DNA from: Rikenellaceae bacterium
Lineage (GTDB): Bacteria; Bacteroidota; Bacteroidia; Bacteroidales; Rikenellaceae
Length of the DNA: 58,438 bases
Direction of reading: 5' to 3'
Assembly: GCA_021201795.1 (NCBI GenBank)
Contig: JAJQEF010000034.1
Span: forward strand, 1 to 58,438
Position numbers and translations under genes: made by a program. The notes under the pieces are model-generated. The model saw only the letters and a list, made by a program, of their open reading frames with translations, made no database searches and was not told the origin of the DNA. Shown here in pieces: positions 8,587 to 17,142 of the stretch (the stretch's first letter is position 1; the number at the start of each line of letters is the position of its first letter).

Positions 8587-8880
8587 TTACTTGACTTTGC
8601 TCTTATGTTTTTCTAATTGTTTACGTATTGCGTCCACTCCCAGATCCACCGATTCTTCGAAAAATTTACATTGGCGCTCCGCAACGAGATCCTCTCCTTT
8701 GACCAATAATTTTATGGTGGCTACCTTGTTTCCATTCTCCACGTCTTTATCGAGTTTAAGAAATACTTCGGCGGAGATGATATCGTCGGAATATCGTGAA
8801 AGTTTGTTAATTTTTTCTTCAATAAAAGCTATCAGCTTCTGATCCGCATCAAATTTCACGGATTGAATTTTAATGTCCAT
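8587..8880 (-). CDS. hpf: Ribosome hibernation-promoting factor, HPF/YfiA family
   Basis: The 97-residue protein (MDIKIQSVKFDADQKLIAFI) has the short HPF/YfiA fold, with a basic helix ending HKSKVK. These proteins sit in the tRNA/mRNA channel of idle 30S subunits and cause 100S dimers or block initiation in stationary phase. The long-form dimerisation tail is absent. It lies 11 bases after the Xer recombinase gene; rpsU-xer-hpf is a familiar Bacteroidetes order. Confidence 0.92.
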   Translation of the reverse strand: MDIKIQSVKFDADQKLIAFIEEKINKLSRYSDDIISAEVFLKLDKDVENGNKVATIKLLVKGEDLVAERQCKFFEESVDLGVDAIRKQLEKHKSKVK

Positions 8881-8891
8881 AAAATGTCCTC

Positions 8892-9812
8892 CTACATCTT
8901 TTTTGCCCTTGGATGGGCAGAGTTATACACTTCTTTTATGTGTTCGATCGTGTTATGAGTATATATCTGCGTGGCCATCAGATTCGAATGCCCCAACAGT
9001 TCCTGTATGGTTTTAATATCGGCCCCGTTATTCAGCATATGAGTTGCGAATGTATGCCTCAGAACATGCGGACTCCTCTTTCCCTGAACGCCGGACATCC
9101 CCAAAACCAGGGTAACCTTCCTATACACATAACTCCGACTGATTCTCTCTCCTTTCGCAGTTAAAAATAAGTATTTTTTATCATTTTTACAAGCAAAAAT
9201 CTCATTTCTCAGCCTGATGTAATTACTTAATTTCCGCTGTATTCCCGGAACGAGCGGAACGAGCCTCTGCTTATTCCCCTTACCTGTTACCTTGAGCGTT
9301 CCGCTGTACAAATCGTAATCATTATCGGTAATATCCAGCAATTCTGCAATCCTTATGCCTGTGGAATAAAAAAGCAGAATAATCGCAGAATCTCTTTCGG
9401 TCTCGAAATCATCGGAATCCTCAACTATCTCTTTAACAATACTATTCATTTTAGTTTCATCCACAAAAACAGGAAGACGTTTCGAAGTTTTTACCGATGA
9501 TATTTTTCTGAACGGGCTGATTTGGACAATACCACATCTTTTGAGATATTCGAAATATTTTCTCAGCGACGACAGTTTTCGGTTTATGGACCGCGGATTT
9601 ATTTTTTGTTCGGACAAGGTCATCATCCAGCTGCGAATATCGGAATGTTTTACCAGACACGGATCAAAATCGGATTCTCCGTAAAATTCCGCGAACTGCA
9701 CGATATCTTTTTTGTATGCGGTAACCGTATTCTCCGAATAACTTTTCTCCGTCCGGAGGTAAATTACGAATTTATCCACTGTTCCGTTATAATTCATGCT
9801 GCTATGGCTCAT
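8892..9812 (-). CDS. xerC: Tyrosine recombinase of the XerC/XerD type
   Basis: The 306-residue protein has an N-terminal SAM-like core-binding domain (10-95) and a C-terminal catalytic domain with the full residue set: Arg154 (TGIR), Lys178 (GKGNKQ), His249 and Arg252 (HVLRH), His275 (GHSN) and Tyr284 (TQIYTH). It has the length of a housekeeping chromosome-dimer resolvase and stands in the conserved rpsU-xer-hpf context, so it is probably not a phage or integron integrase. Whether it is XerC or XerD cannot be decided by eye. An internal ATG at residue 6 is an alternative start. Confidence 0.9.
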   Translation of the reverse strand: MSHSSMNYNGTVDKFVIYLRTEKSYSENTVTAYKKDIVQFAEFYGESDFDPCLVKHSDIRSWMMTLSEQKINPRSINRKLSSLRKYFEYLKRCGIVQISPFRKISSVKTSKRLPVFVDETKMNSIVKEIVEDSDDFETERDSAIILLFYSTGIRIAELLDITDNDYDLYSGTLKVTGKGNKQRLVPLVPGIQRKLSNYIRLRNEIFACKNDKKYLFLTAKGERISRSYVYRKVTLVLGMSGVQGKRSPHVLRHTFATHMLNNGADIKTIQELLGHSNLMATQIYTHNTIEHIKEVYNSAHPRAKKM

Positions 9813-9854
9813 ACTTCCGGCTCGGTTTATTTTCGAAATTTATAAAAAAAACAT

Positions 9855-9878
9855 AAAAAAACCCCGCTGGTTGCGGGG
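9855..9878 (-). terminator. Terminator after rpsU
   Basis: On the minus strand the stem CCCCGC/GCGGGG with a 5-base loop is followed by T7. It lies 22 bases past the rpsU stop and before xerC. Confidence 0.92.
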
Positions 9879-9899
9879 TTGTATCCGATTTACAGAATA

Positions 9900-10094
9900 C
9901 TATTGTTCTTCGTTGCGGCGCATGTTCTCGACATAGATCGCATGAAGTTTCTGCACGCGGCCTTTTACCGATGGTTTAGTAAAATGCTGTCTGCTGCGAA
10001 GTTCTTTAAGCACTCCTGTTCTTTCGTATTTTCTTTTAAATTTTTTAAGGGCTTTTTCAATATTTTCACCCTCTTTAACCGGCATTATTATCAT
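9900..10094 (-). CDS. rpsU: Small ribosomal subunit protein bS21
   Basis: The 64-residue basic protein (PVKEGENIEKALKKFKRK near the start) is S21, which sits near the anti-Shine-Dalgarno end of 16S rRNA. In Bacteroidetes S21 and its neighbours are linked to the general avoidance of Shine-Dalgarno starts. The start MIIMPV matches relatives that begin with a similar short stretch before PVKEG. It lies 55 bases after the helix-hairpin-helix protein gene and has its own terminator. Confidence 0.95.
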   Translation of the reverse strand: MIIMPVKEGENIEKALKKFKRKYERTGVLKELRSRQHFTKPSVKGRVQKLHAIYVENMRRNEEQ

Positions 10095-10149
10095 AATGGT
10101 AAATTTTATTTATTTAATATTGGTTTTGTGCGACAGCAAAATACATGCA

Positions 10150-11013
10150 TTAATCATGATCCTGACTGCCAAAGACGATGTACGGAGCTATCTTCTCCGC
10201 CTCATCAGGTAATAATATATCGTTGTCCGTTAACTCTTTAAGTGTTTCCCAACCCCCTTTTATATTTCTGCCCGTCACGATCCTGTCCGCCATATTTCTC
10301 GATATGTAAGGATGTGACCTCAGCACGTTTGCGGGTGCAAAGTTAATATCAATTTTTTGAATTTTATCCAAATCGATAAAAAATTGTTCACCTATATCAA
10401 AAAAATTATCTTCATTTATCCCTTTGACTTCCAGTAGCTGATCTTTGCGGACGAAACCGCCGAGTTTGTCGCGATAGGAGATTATCCGCTTGGAGTAAAC
10501 TTTTCCGATTCCTTTTATAAGCTGAAGTTCTTCGACATCCGCACCGTTTATTTCAATGTAAACGGTATCTTCATATTCTGAAAAAGTTATGACCGTACGG
10601 GGAGACTCTTCGATAATTATATACGGATATAATTTTTCCATCATCTGTTCCGAAACTACAAAACTCCTTCCGAAATCTTCCGGTTTACGGAATACCGCAC
10701 CTTTTTTACGATAATTGTCGATAGCCTGCGCCTGCTTTTCTGTGAAGCCTAACTTATGGAGATCCGCTACAGTTATAGTGTTGGGATCGAAATAGAATAA
10801 ATTTTCCGTACTGATCCGCCTGCTTTGCGAGGCGATTTCATGAATCTCGAAATTGGTATAAGGAACCGGGCTATCCTTTCTCTTTTGATATTCCATAAAA
10901 GTAAGTATCAACAGGAGAATAACGGACAGCGCGATAATTCCCCTTCTTTCCCTTTTGTCATAAGAAAAAATTACAGAGAATAATTCCTCCAGAAATTTAC
11001 GGAATTCGTTCAT
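10150..11013 (-). CDS. ComEA-like helix-hairpin-helix membrane protein
   Basis: The 287-residue protein has one transmembrane segment (about 24-42), then three helix-hairpin-helix blocks spaced along the rest: around DPNTITVADLHKLGF, EINGADVEELQLIKGIG and KIDINFAPANVLRSHPYI. This resembles the DNA-binding part of ComEA, which receives DNA during uptake, but with more repeats and no other competence genes nearby. A structural or nucleic-acid-binding role at the membrane is possible. It follows the LuxE-like gene by 3 bases, so the two are cotranscribed. Confidence 0.85.
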   Translation of the reverse strand: MNEFRKFLEELFSVIFSYDKRERRGIIALSVILLLILTFMEYQKRKDSPVPYTNFEIHEIASQSRRISTENLFYFDPNTITVADLHKLGFTEKQAQAIDNYRKKGAVFRKPEDFGRSFVVSEQMMEKLYPYIIIEESPRTVITFSEYEDTVYIEINGADVEELQLIKGIGKVYSKRIISYRDKLGGFVRKDQLLEVKGINEDNFFDIGEQFFIDLDKIQKIDINFAPANVLRSHPYISRNMADRIVTGRNIKGGWETLKELTDNDILLPDEAEKIAPYIVFGSQDHD

Positions 11014-11016
11014 GGG

Positions 11017-12009
11017 TTATTCTCCTACCATAAGATTGCATCCTCTTATATCTCTGTTGTCTATACGTCCGGCAACAGTAAAGCTGCCATCTGAATATAA
11101 CTGCCCCATGTCCTGGGTCTGGATAAAAGAGCATGAATAAATATTCGCGAGATCGATTATATTTATCCCACCTTTACCGGATCGATAATTTACGTCGAGA
11201 GGGTCATAAATATCCCTGACTGTTATTTTCATCCATGGCGGACACCGGAATATTCCGTCGCCATCCGAGTAAGCCTGCGACAGGAGTTCGGTCATACCGT
11301 ATTCCGAATGAATTTTTTCTACACCCAGCCCTCCGGTTAAAATACCGTGAAGTTCCTCGCGTGTGATTTCTTCGCGCCTACCCTTCATTCCGCCTGTTTC
11401 CATGACGGTTAGGCCCGGAACATTCAATTTATATTTTTCGGCTAAGTCCCACAAAGCGTAGCTTACTCCAAGCAGAAGAATTTTCCGGTCATTACCAGCA
11501 GCTGTTTCAATATGGTTTATCAATTCTTCGTAATTATTCAGGTAGAAACCGCCTCCGTTATTACCGGCTTTTATAAGATCCTTTGCCATAAGAATAAGAG
11601 AAGAGCCTTTTCTCTCGAGATAGCTGGGAAGCAGCGCGAATATAACGTAATCCGCAGGGTCGCCGTAAAAATATTCGAATCCGCGTATAAAGGATTCTCT
11701 GTAAACGGATAATCTGGCGACGTAATGCCTGCTGCTTACGGTTCCGGTAGTACCGCTGCTGGTAAAAATAATTTCAGGTTCTATCTCCGAAGAGTATATT
11801 TTTCTCGATTTAAAAAATTCTATTGGCAGATAGGGAATATCTTCCGGTGAAAAAATATTCTCCGGAACAATATCCAAGCAGCTTAAATATTCGGAATAAG
11901 GCGGACAATTTTCTGCCTGAAAGCGGAATATATCCAGAGCGCATTCCGAGAATTCTTCAGAATCTTTAATAGAGAATATTCTATCTATGTCGACAGGATT
12001 CCACGACAA
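11017..12009 (-). CDS. LuxE/PaaK-like acyl-protein synthetase (adenylate-forming)
   Basis: The 330-residue protein carries the adenylation P-loop FTSSGTTG (82-89) and the downstream YGMTE motif, as in LuxE acyl-protein synthetases, which activate a carboxylate with ATP and pass it to a protein or thioester. LuxC and LuxD partners are absent, so luminescence is ruled out; relatives in Bacteroidetes and in sugar-synthesis clusters have unknown acyl substrates. It has no signal peptide, so it is cytoplasmic. It lies between a coiled-coil membrane protein (13-base gap) and the helix-hairpin-helix protein (3-base gap). Confidence 0.82.
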   Translation of the reverse strand: MSWNPVDIDRIFSIKDSEEFSECALDIFRFQAENCPPYSEYLSCLDIVPENIFSPEDIPYLPIEFFKSRKIYSSEIEPEIIFTSSGTTGTVSSRHYVARLSVYRESFIRGFEYFYGDPADYVIFALLPSYLERKGSSLILMAKDLIKAGNNGGGFYLNNYEELINHIETAAGNDRKILLLGVSYALWDLAEKYKLNVPGLTVMETGGMKGRREEITREELHGILTGGLGVEKIHSEYGMTELLSQAYSDGDGIFRCPPWMKITVRDIYDPLDVNYRSGKGGINIIDLANIYSCSFIQTQDMGQLYSDGSFTVAGRIDNRDIRGCNLMVGE

Positions 12010-12022
12010 ACCTACCCGGGAT

Positions 12023-12904
12023 TTATTTGAGAATTATCTCGTTGCTTCCGATCAGTTTACCGTCCATATATACGGAAACGGAATATTTACCGCTGGTTAT
12101 ACCGCTTCCGTTATAATATATGCCGACTCCGAGATCGTCATTCTGGTAATCTACCGAACGGGACGCTGAATAGGCTATCCTTTCGCCTTCATAATCGAAA
12201 ACGTTATCCGAAGAATTAGCCAGCAGATATCCGTCAGGACCTACGATCCTTATATAAACTGTTCTATCCCCGGGAGTGGCTAGCTCATTGGCAGTCAATA
12301 CAAAGTCTGTTCTCAACCTTTCTGCACGATTTGCACGGGTAACTTCTTTATCGTTTTTGTTAAGTGCAAGCAGTGAAATATTCCTTGCAAGAATAACAGA
12401 CCCCTGCTGTACTTTGATATCGAGTTCGGTTGCCCTCTCTTCGGCCATTTCAGCCCTTAGCCTCAACTGGGTTTCATTCCGTCGATAGGTAAGATTCTCC
12501 TGTATAAGAGTCTGATTCAGAGTATTAAGGGAGTCTATCTGTCGTACATAATTCTGCATTATGGTTCTGAGAGTACCGAGTTCTTTTTCATATTGATTTA
12601 TCTTCGCATAGCTCAACGAACGCTCCTGCTGAAGTTTTTGCAGGATAGAGTCCGCACGCTGTCTTTCAAGGATAAGATTAGCGCTTATTGTATCGTTCTC
12701 AGTTTTAAGACTGTCGAAGTCGATCATTATGCCGGTCAAACGGTTTACTAATGTATCCCTCTGAACCATAAGTTCCTGTCGGTCTCCTTTAAGTTCCCTG
12801 ACCTGGGTGAAATAAAGATAAGTAAGTGCCGCAAGGACGACGGCAAGGATTATTACTATTATTTTATATCCTTTTAACGAATTGTCGGTTTGATATTCTG
12901 CCAT
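12023..12904 (-). CDS. Membrane-anchored coiled-coil protein of unknown function
   Basis: The 293-residue protein has a short cytoplasmic tail, a single transmembrane helix (about 14-32), a long coiled coil (about 33-180, heptads rich in L, E, Q and R), and a C-terminal beta-rich domain that looks immunoglobulin-like (from about residue 200, VYIRIVGPDGYLLA). Topology suggests the coil and beta domain lie in the periplasm. I recognise no named family. It is the first gene of the coiled-coil/LuxE/HhH operon and has a complete promoter upstream. Confidence 0.75.
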   Translation of the reverse strand: MAEYQTDNSLKGYKIIVIILAVVLAALTYLYFTQVRELKGDRQELMVQRDTLVNRLTGIMIDFDSLKTENDTISANLILERQRADSILQKLQQERSLSYAKINQYEKELGTLRTIMQNYVRQIDSLNTLNQTLIQENLTYRRNETQLRLRAEMAEERATELDIKVQQGSVILARNISLLALNKNDKEVTRANRAERLRTDFVLTANELATPGDRTVYIRIVGPDGYLLANSSDNVFDYEGERIAYSASRSVDYQNDDLGVGIYYNGSGITSGKYSVSVYMDGKLIGSNEIILK

Positions 12905-12921
12905 GGCTGGTATTTTATTTA

Positions 12922-12951
12922 CAAATATAAAACTTTTTGCATATTCATCAA
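12922..12951 (-). promoter_or_regulatory. Promoter of the coiled-coil/LuxE/HhH operon
   Basis: On the minus strand a perfect -7 box TATATTTG (12922-12929) is preceded by a -33 TTG (12949-12951) with a 19-base spacer. Confidence 0.72.
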
Positions 12952-12970
12952 AAAGGGCCGGGATTTTGCT

Positions 12971-12991
12971 TATATTTGTTTTCCAAATATA
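12971..12991. promoter_or_regulatory. Inverted repeat made of two facing -7 boxes upstream of rpiB
   Basis: TATATTTG (12971-12978) and CAAATATA (12984-12991) form a perfect 8 bp inverted repeat with a 5-base spacer. The left arm is a -7 box for rpiB on the plus strand, 28 bases before its ATG. The right arm is the same box on the minus strand. Confidence 0.5.
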
Positions 12992-13006
12992 AAATAAACA
13001 TTACTT

Positions 13007-13468
13007 ATGAGTTTATTCACAGTCGGTCTTGCCAGCGATCATGCGGGTTTCGACCTTAAAGAGAACATAGCGGAGTACCTTCTGAGGGCAGGGTATTCGG
13101 TTAAAGATTTCGGATGTTACTCTTCCGACAGCTGCGATTATCCGGATTTTGCACATCCTCTTGCGGAATCAATTGAAAAAGGGGAATGTAAAATGGGGAT
13201 CTCCATTTGTTTTACGGCGAATGGTATAAGTATGACTCTGAACAAACATGTGGGCCTTCGTTCTGCTATATGCTGGAACGAAGAACTGGCAGAACTCGCA
13301 CGCGCCCATAACGATGCCAACGTATGTTCGCTTCCGGCAAAATATATAGATTTAGAGGAGGCGATAAAAATCGTCAATAAATTCCTCAATACGGAATTCG
13401 AGGGGGGACGCCACAAAAGGCGCGTAGACAAAATAACCTCTTATTTTAAGGATAAAGGATGCCGGTAG
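13007..13468 (+). CDS. rpiB: Ribose-5-phosphate isomerase B
   Basis: The 153-residue RpiB/LacAB-family protein interconverts ribose-5-phosphate and ribulose-5-phosphate in the pentose phosphate pathway. The phosphate-binding start ASDHAGFDLKE (9-19), Cys68 and His101 (HNDANV) are in place. The loop after the cysteine reads CFTANG, whereas most relatives have C-G-T/S-G-N-G; the exchange of both loop glycines is uncommon. It stands alone on the plus strand and converges on spoIID through a shared terminator. Confidence 0.9.
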   Translation: MSLFTVGLASDHAGFDLKENIAEYLLRAGYSVKDFGCYSSDSCDYPDFAHPLAESIEKGECKMGISICFTANGISMTLNKHVGLRSAICWNEELAELARAHNDANVCSLPAKYIDLEEAIKIVNKFLNTEFEGGRHKRRVDKITSYFKDKGCR

Positions 13469-13527
13469 CATATGTATCTGAGATGCGATTACTACAGTTG
13501 CTGTCATTTTCGCCGGCATCTTCGTAA

Positions 13528-13563
13528 TAAAAAGGGTTAAGCTCACTCGCTTAACCTTTTTTA
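13528..13563. terminator. Bidirectional terminator between rpiB and the SpoIID gene
   Basis: The 8 bp perfect stem GGTTAAGC/GCTTAACC with a 6-base loop is flanked by an A-run on the left and a T-run on the right, so it can serve both converging genes. Confidence 0.88.
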
Positions 13564-13565
13564 TT

Positions 13566-14873
13566 TCAATATATTTCTTCGATATCTGCATCCTTATAAT
13601 AATGTTTGAGAATTTTACGATATTCGTATCCTTTCTCGGCCATGAATGCGGCTCCTATCTGGCAAAGCCCCACGCCATGCCCCCAGCCGGCACCGTGCAA
13701 GACAAACTCAACTTCGGATCCGGTTTCATTTTTTTCGACAAAAAATGCGGAACTGTATAGGTGCGATTCCGAGAGAGCCTGCCTGATAAATAATTCCTTA
13801 CCGATCGTCATAGTCTTTTTTTCTCCGACGATCTTCAGTTTTATTATTCTTCCCGAAGCACCCCTTTCATCAGGGATAAGATCGGTTATTTTTCCGAAAT
13901 CGATTCCGGTTCTTTTAAGAATAATATTTGTCAATTGCGTCTGTGTGTAAGACACTTTCCATCGGAAAAAGTCCTGGGTTTCTGTATCGTAATTATTAAG
14001 AACCCTTGCCAGGAATTCTTTATCCGACGTATTACAGAAGACCTCGGGCGATGAACGGCACCATTTTATAAAACCGCTTTCGGAGTTCAATACTGGTAAG
14101 TTACCTGTCGTGCCATCATATACCGCTCTTAAATATGGGTGGGAATTATTCTCCCAAACATTTTCATAATTTTCCGACATACCTCCACAACATTTAGAGT
14201 AGCGCGCATCGCAGATTTCGCCGTCGAAAGTTAACACTACTCCTGTAGTAGAACGTACAGCCTCGACAGCCCCGGGAGTGTAAACTTTGGTTATTCCCTG
14301 ATAACGCTGGCAGTGGTCGTCCGCACATACGTCGTAATTATCATGCGCTTCCCTGTCGGACCATTTTATTATTTCATTCTCATTACATAACGGCACAGAT
14401 GTAAGTTCCGGTTTAGATTTACTTTTCAACTGGGACATAAGCCAGCTCCGGGATATTACCGCATGTGCTTTAAGGGATTCTATGGGAGCGCCTGCATTCA
14501 TCTCAGATGATATGACACTCATGAGGTAATCTTCCACGTGAATACAATTAACTGCTGTAATCTTTTTTTCATCCGGTATAAGCTTAAAAATTCCATTGAA
14601 TTCCTGATCCTCGGGGCGTTCCCAGTGAAAATCCTTACCTATGATTACATTTTTTATCACAAAGCTGGAATTTTCTTTATCGAGAGGAGAAAATTTAACC
14701 TCTTCATTAACATCGTCAGTGGAGAATTCCATAATCCCGTAGACTTCCCTGTCATCCGCACTACTGCGAAAAGTACCTTTAAATTCTACTGCAATTTTAT
14801 CCGCGCTATAAATCCCTACGTCGATCACGGGACCTTTCACATTTTTTTTATTTTTTCCGTCAGTTGTTTCCAT
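13566..14873 (-). CDS. SpoIID/LytB domain protein lacking an export signal
   Basis: The 435-residue protein holds a SpoIID domain, with the conserved glutamate region SVISSEMNAGAPIESLKAHA (Glu124) and the C-terminal GWGHGVGLCQ near residues 394-403. SpoIID is a lytic transglycosylase that cuts peptidoglycan stripped of stem peptides. Classical homologues are exported or membrane-bound; this one begins with a charged stretch (METTDGKNKKNVKG) and shows no signal peptide or membrane helix. Its start overlaps the DUF4922 gene by 37 bases, so translation is probably coupled. A cytoplasmic role on recycled muropeptides or another glycan is an inference. Confidence 0.88.
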   Translation of the reverse strand: METTDGKNKKNVKGPVIDVGIYSADKIAVEFKGTFRSSADDREVYGIMEFSTDDVNEEVKFSPLDKENSSFVIKNVIIGKDFHWERPEDQEFNGIFKLIPDEKKITAVNCIHVEDYLMSVISSEMNAGAPIESLKAHAVISRSWLMSQLKSKSKPELTSVPLCNENEIIKWSDREAHDNYDVCADDHCQRYQGITKVYTPGAVEAVRSTTGVVLTFDGEICDARYSKCCGGMSENYENVWENNSHPYLRAVYDGTTGNLPVLNSESGFIKWCRSSPEVFCNTSDKEFLARVLNNYDTETQDFFRWKVSYTQTQLTNIILKRTGIDFGKITDLIPDERGASGRIIKLKIVGEKKTMTIGKELFIRQALSESHLYSSAFFVEKNETGSEVEFVLHGAGWGHGVGLCQIGAAFMAEKGYEYRKILKHYYKDADIEEIY

Positions 14874-15754
14874 TTTTGCTCATTAATTATTATCTGGGAG
14901 AACATGTCTATGAGAAGCTCTTTGTTAATCTTCTGGAAATCTTCTTCCCTTACAGTGACCACGACGCCTCCGATATCGACTGCTCCGGGACTGAAGAATA
15001 CCGGATTAACTTCTGAAAAATACTGCCATGGACGATGTTCCGCACGGGGAACTATTATAACCTTATATTGGGCTCCATTATATTCTGAATAAACATTTAC
15101 ACGCTGTTCACCGTCGCCTTCCGTAAGTAAACCTGATATCATCTCCGTCGTAACGCAGATATTCTCCCTGCTATCTCCCTCAATTATAAGATATTTCCGT
15201 AGAATATCTCCGGCTCCGTAAATTTCTACATTACTTTTGGCCGTTAATTTTTCTTTCTCTGCTTTTGCAGTATCGGTGAACGGGATATCTCCCCGTGGAA
15301 CAGCTTGAAAATGCATATGATCCGGGGCGGAAGCTCCGCTTTGCGGACCGTTATAAAAAACAGTAAAATCTTCGAGCTGTGCGGAGATAAGAAGCATATT
15401 ATCCGTTTCATTCTTAAGAGACTGGCGAACATGCGCTATCTTCGAAATCGTCAAATGCTTCCGGAATATGGGATACGGATTTACCAAAATATCATATCCG
15501 TACTCCTCTATACTTTTCTGCTCACGCGAACGGTGTTCCCTGCATAAAAAACACGGGCGTTTTTCAATCTTCTCCGGACTCACGTCCGCTGTCGTCGATA
15601 TTACCCTCATGGGATTGAACTGTAAATATATTTCAAAACTCCCAAAGTCGATACTTCGTACACGTATATCTTTTAAACCCTCGTAGTTATTCCTGTAAGC
15701 GTTCCACACCGCAAGCTGTGAGAAAATAAAGAGATCAATTTCTTTTCCCGTCAT
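14837..15754 (-). CDS. DUF4922 HIT-like protein (putative nucleotidyltransferase/phosphorylase)
   Basis: The 305-residue protein carries the histidine-triad-like motif HMHFQ (146-150) and an upstream CFLC pair (68-71), as in the DUF4922 family related to GalT/GDP-hexose phosphorylase and Ap4A phosphorylase folds. Such enzymes transfer nucleotides or split sugar nucleotides through the central histidine. It has no signal peptide. It overlaps the glycosyltransferase gene by 20 bases and the SpoIID gene by 37 bases, which ties the three products together. The substrate is unknown. Confidence 0.82.
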   Translation of the reverse strand: MTGKEIDLFIFSQLAVWNAYRNNYEGLKDIRVRSIDFGSFEIYLQFNPMRVISTTADVSPEKIEKRPCFLCREHRSREQKSIEEYGYDILVNPYPIFRKHLTISKIAHVRQSLKNETDNMLLISAQLEDFTVFYNGPQSGASAPDHMHFQAVPRGDIPFTDTAKAEKEKLTAKSNVEIYGAGDILRKYLIIEGDSRENICVTTEMISGLLTEGDGEQRVNVYSEYNGAQYKVIIVPRAEHRPWQYFSEVNPVFFSPGAVDIGGVVVTVREEDFQKINKELLIDMFSQIIINEQKWKQLTEKIKKM

Positions 15755-17069
15755 ATCCGTTGATTTTCTGTCTCGCTGAGAGTTCCATGGAACGCAGTGT
15801 ATCTTTGTACAGGTTATTACGGTTTATCTTTTCCTGCGGCAATCCCGAATCCGTATTTCCTTCCCAGCGACGGCATAAATAAAGAGATTCGTAGATACGT
15901 CCTACCTTATGGCTGCGGGATATCGCCAAAGCTACTGCATAATCCTCTCCATAAGACACATTCGGAAAAAGTATTTTCCTGATAACAGGGGTATAAAACG
16001 CCCTCGGTGCACCAAGTCCGTTTATTCTCAAAGCATTATTATGTCCGTTTTCGTCCGTCCATTCCCTATGGTCTATAAGTCCGGGAGGCATGGTATTAAG
16101 GTCGAAATCCACTATACTGTACGACCCCACTACCATCGCACATTTTCCCTCTTGGAATTTATTCCAAACTTTCTGAAGTACATCGTCGCCTGAATAAAGA
16201 TCGTCGCTGTCCAGTTGTATACAAAATTTTCCGCATCCGGGATGCAGAACAGCCTTGTTCCAGCAACCGCCTATTCCAAGATCCTTTTCTTCAGGAATAA
16301 TATGGATAAGTCCGGAATATTTTTTATTCAATCCTTTTAAAGCATCGGTGGTCCCATCACCGGAGTGATTGTCCACAATTATAACATTGTATTTTCCGGC
16401 GAATTTTTGCCGCATTACGGATTCGACTGCGTCCGGAATAGTCTTGACCCTGTTCTTTACAGGAATAATTACGGATATATCAGTTGTAAAATTTTCCTCG
16501 AAGGAAATTTCATTAACTACCGGATGCAGGAATCCACCGAGTTTTTTAAGATGATCGGTACATGCCTGTTCCATCTCTATTTGTACATCCCTGTTACGAG
16601 GGTCCACATAAGCAAAATGCGTATCGACAGTTTTATTCCCTGAAACATCCACCGTATAAAGCGGTTCCGGGATATGAAATATGTCCCCTAAGCGGGATAT
16701 GGCCAACCTTAAAGCATAAAAGCCGGCGTAATCAAACTCACTTTTAATCGTACCGAGGGCTTCTTTGAATGCATCCGTACGAATAACCATTAAATGTCCG
16801 AAATCGAAATCATCCCTTAAGCTTCCTTTCTGACACATAATAAGCGGATGATAAGCCAAAACGCCTCCATCGAGTTCATTAAAGTCCGAATAAAGCATAA
16901 CAGATCCGGTATTACAGGCAATATCGAGGTATCTTTTTTCGGTTCCGTTCCCGTTAATTACGGGCATATTAGTTGTATAAATTAAAATATAATCTTGTTC
17001 CGCCCTATCCGCTATCTCCCTGAGAGAGGAAACAGAGCAGAACTTACTTATTCTAAAACGATCTAACAT
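15735..17069 (-). CDS. Family 2 (GT-A) glycosyltransferase with an extra N-terminal domain
   Basis: Residues from about 200 onward form a GT-A domain: DISVIIPVKNR, VDNHSGDGTTD and the LDSDD nucleotide-sugar/metal motif. The first 200 residues are unlike GT2 and may be a second, degenerate nucleotide-sugar fold. No membrane segment is seen. The frame stays open upstream to 17261, but I take the ATG at 17069 (444 residues), because a -7 box sits just upstream at 17094 and the longer version would overlap the divergent kinase gene. It heads the GT/DUF4922/SpoIID overlapping trio. Donor and acceptor are unknown. Confidence 0.85.
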   Translation of the reverse strand: MLDRFRISKFCSVSSLREIADRAEQDYILIYTTNMPVINGNGTEKRYLDIACNTGSVMLYSDFNELDGGVLAYHPLIMCQKGSLRDDFDFGHLMVIRTDAFKEALGTIKSEFDYAGFYALRLAISRLGDIFHIPEPLYTVDVSGNKTVDTHFAYVDPRNRDVQIEMEQACTDHLKKLGGFLHPVVNEISFEENFTTDISVIIPVKNRVKTIPDAVESVMRQKFAGKYNVIIVDNHSGDGTTDALKGLNKKYSGLIHIIPEEKDLGIGGCWNKAVLHPGCGKFCIQLDSDDLYSGDDVLQKVWNKFQEGKCAMVVGSYSIVDFDLNTMPPGLIDHREWTDENGHNNALRINGLGAPRAFYTPVIRKILFPNVSYGEDYAVALAISRSHKVGRIYESLYLCRRWEGNTDSGLPQEKINRNNLYKDTLRSMELSARQKINGYDGKRN

Positions 17070-17093
17070 TACAGTGATTTTATTCTGTTCCAC

Positions 17094-17101
17094 CAAAAAT
17101 A
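17094..17101 (-). promoter_or_regulatory. -7 promoter element of the glycosyltransferase operon
   Basis: The minus-strand TATTTTTG fits TAnnTTTG and lies 25 bases before the chosen ATG. A weaker plus-strand box, TATTTTTA at 17115-17122, could serve the divergent kinase gene. Confidence 0.5.
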
Positions 17102-17142
17102 GTAAAATAAATATTATTTTTACGTACCAATAAAATATACCT

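Noticed and set aside
8892-9812. Integrase of a mobile element
   Set aside because: Length, complete housekeeping motif set and rpsU-xer-hpf context fit XerC/XerD; no att repeats, tRNA target or phage genes are adjacent.
13460-13530. 23-codon frame overlapping the end of rpiB, and the GATGCCGG/CCGGCATC inverted repeat there
   Set aside because: The arms are 48 bases apart with no further pairing, and the frame has no promoter, coupling or recognisable product.
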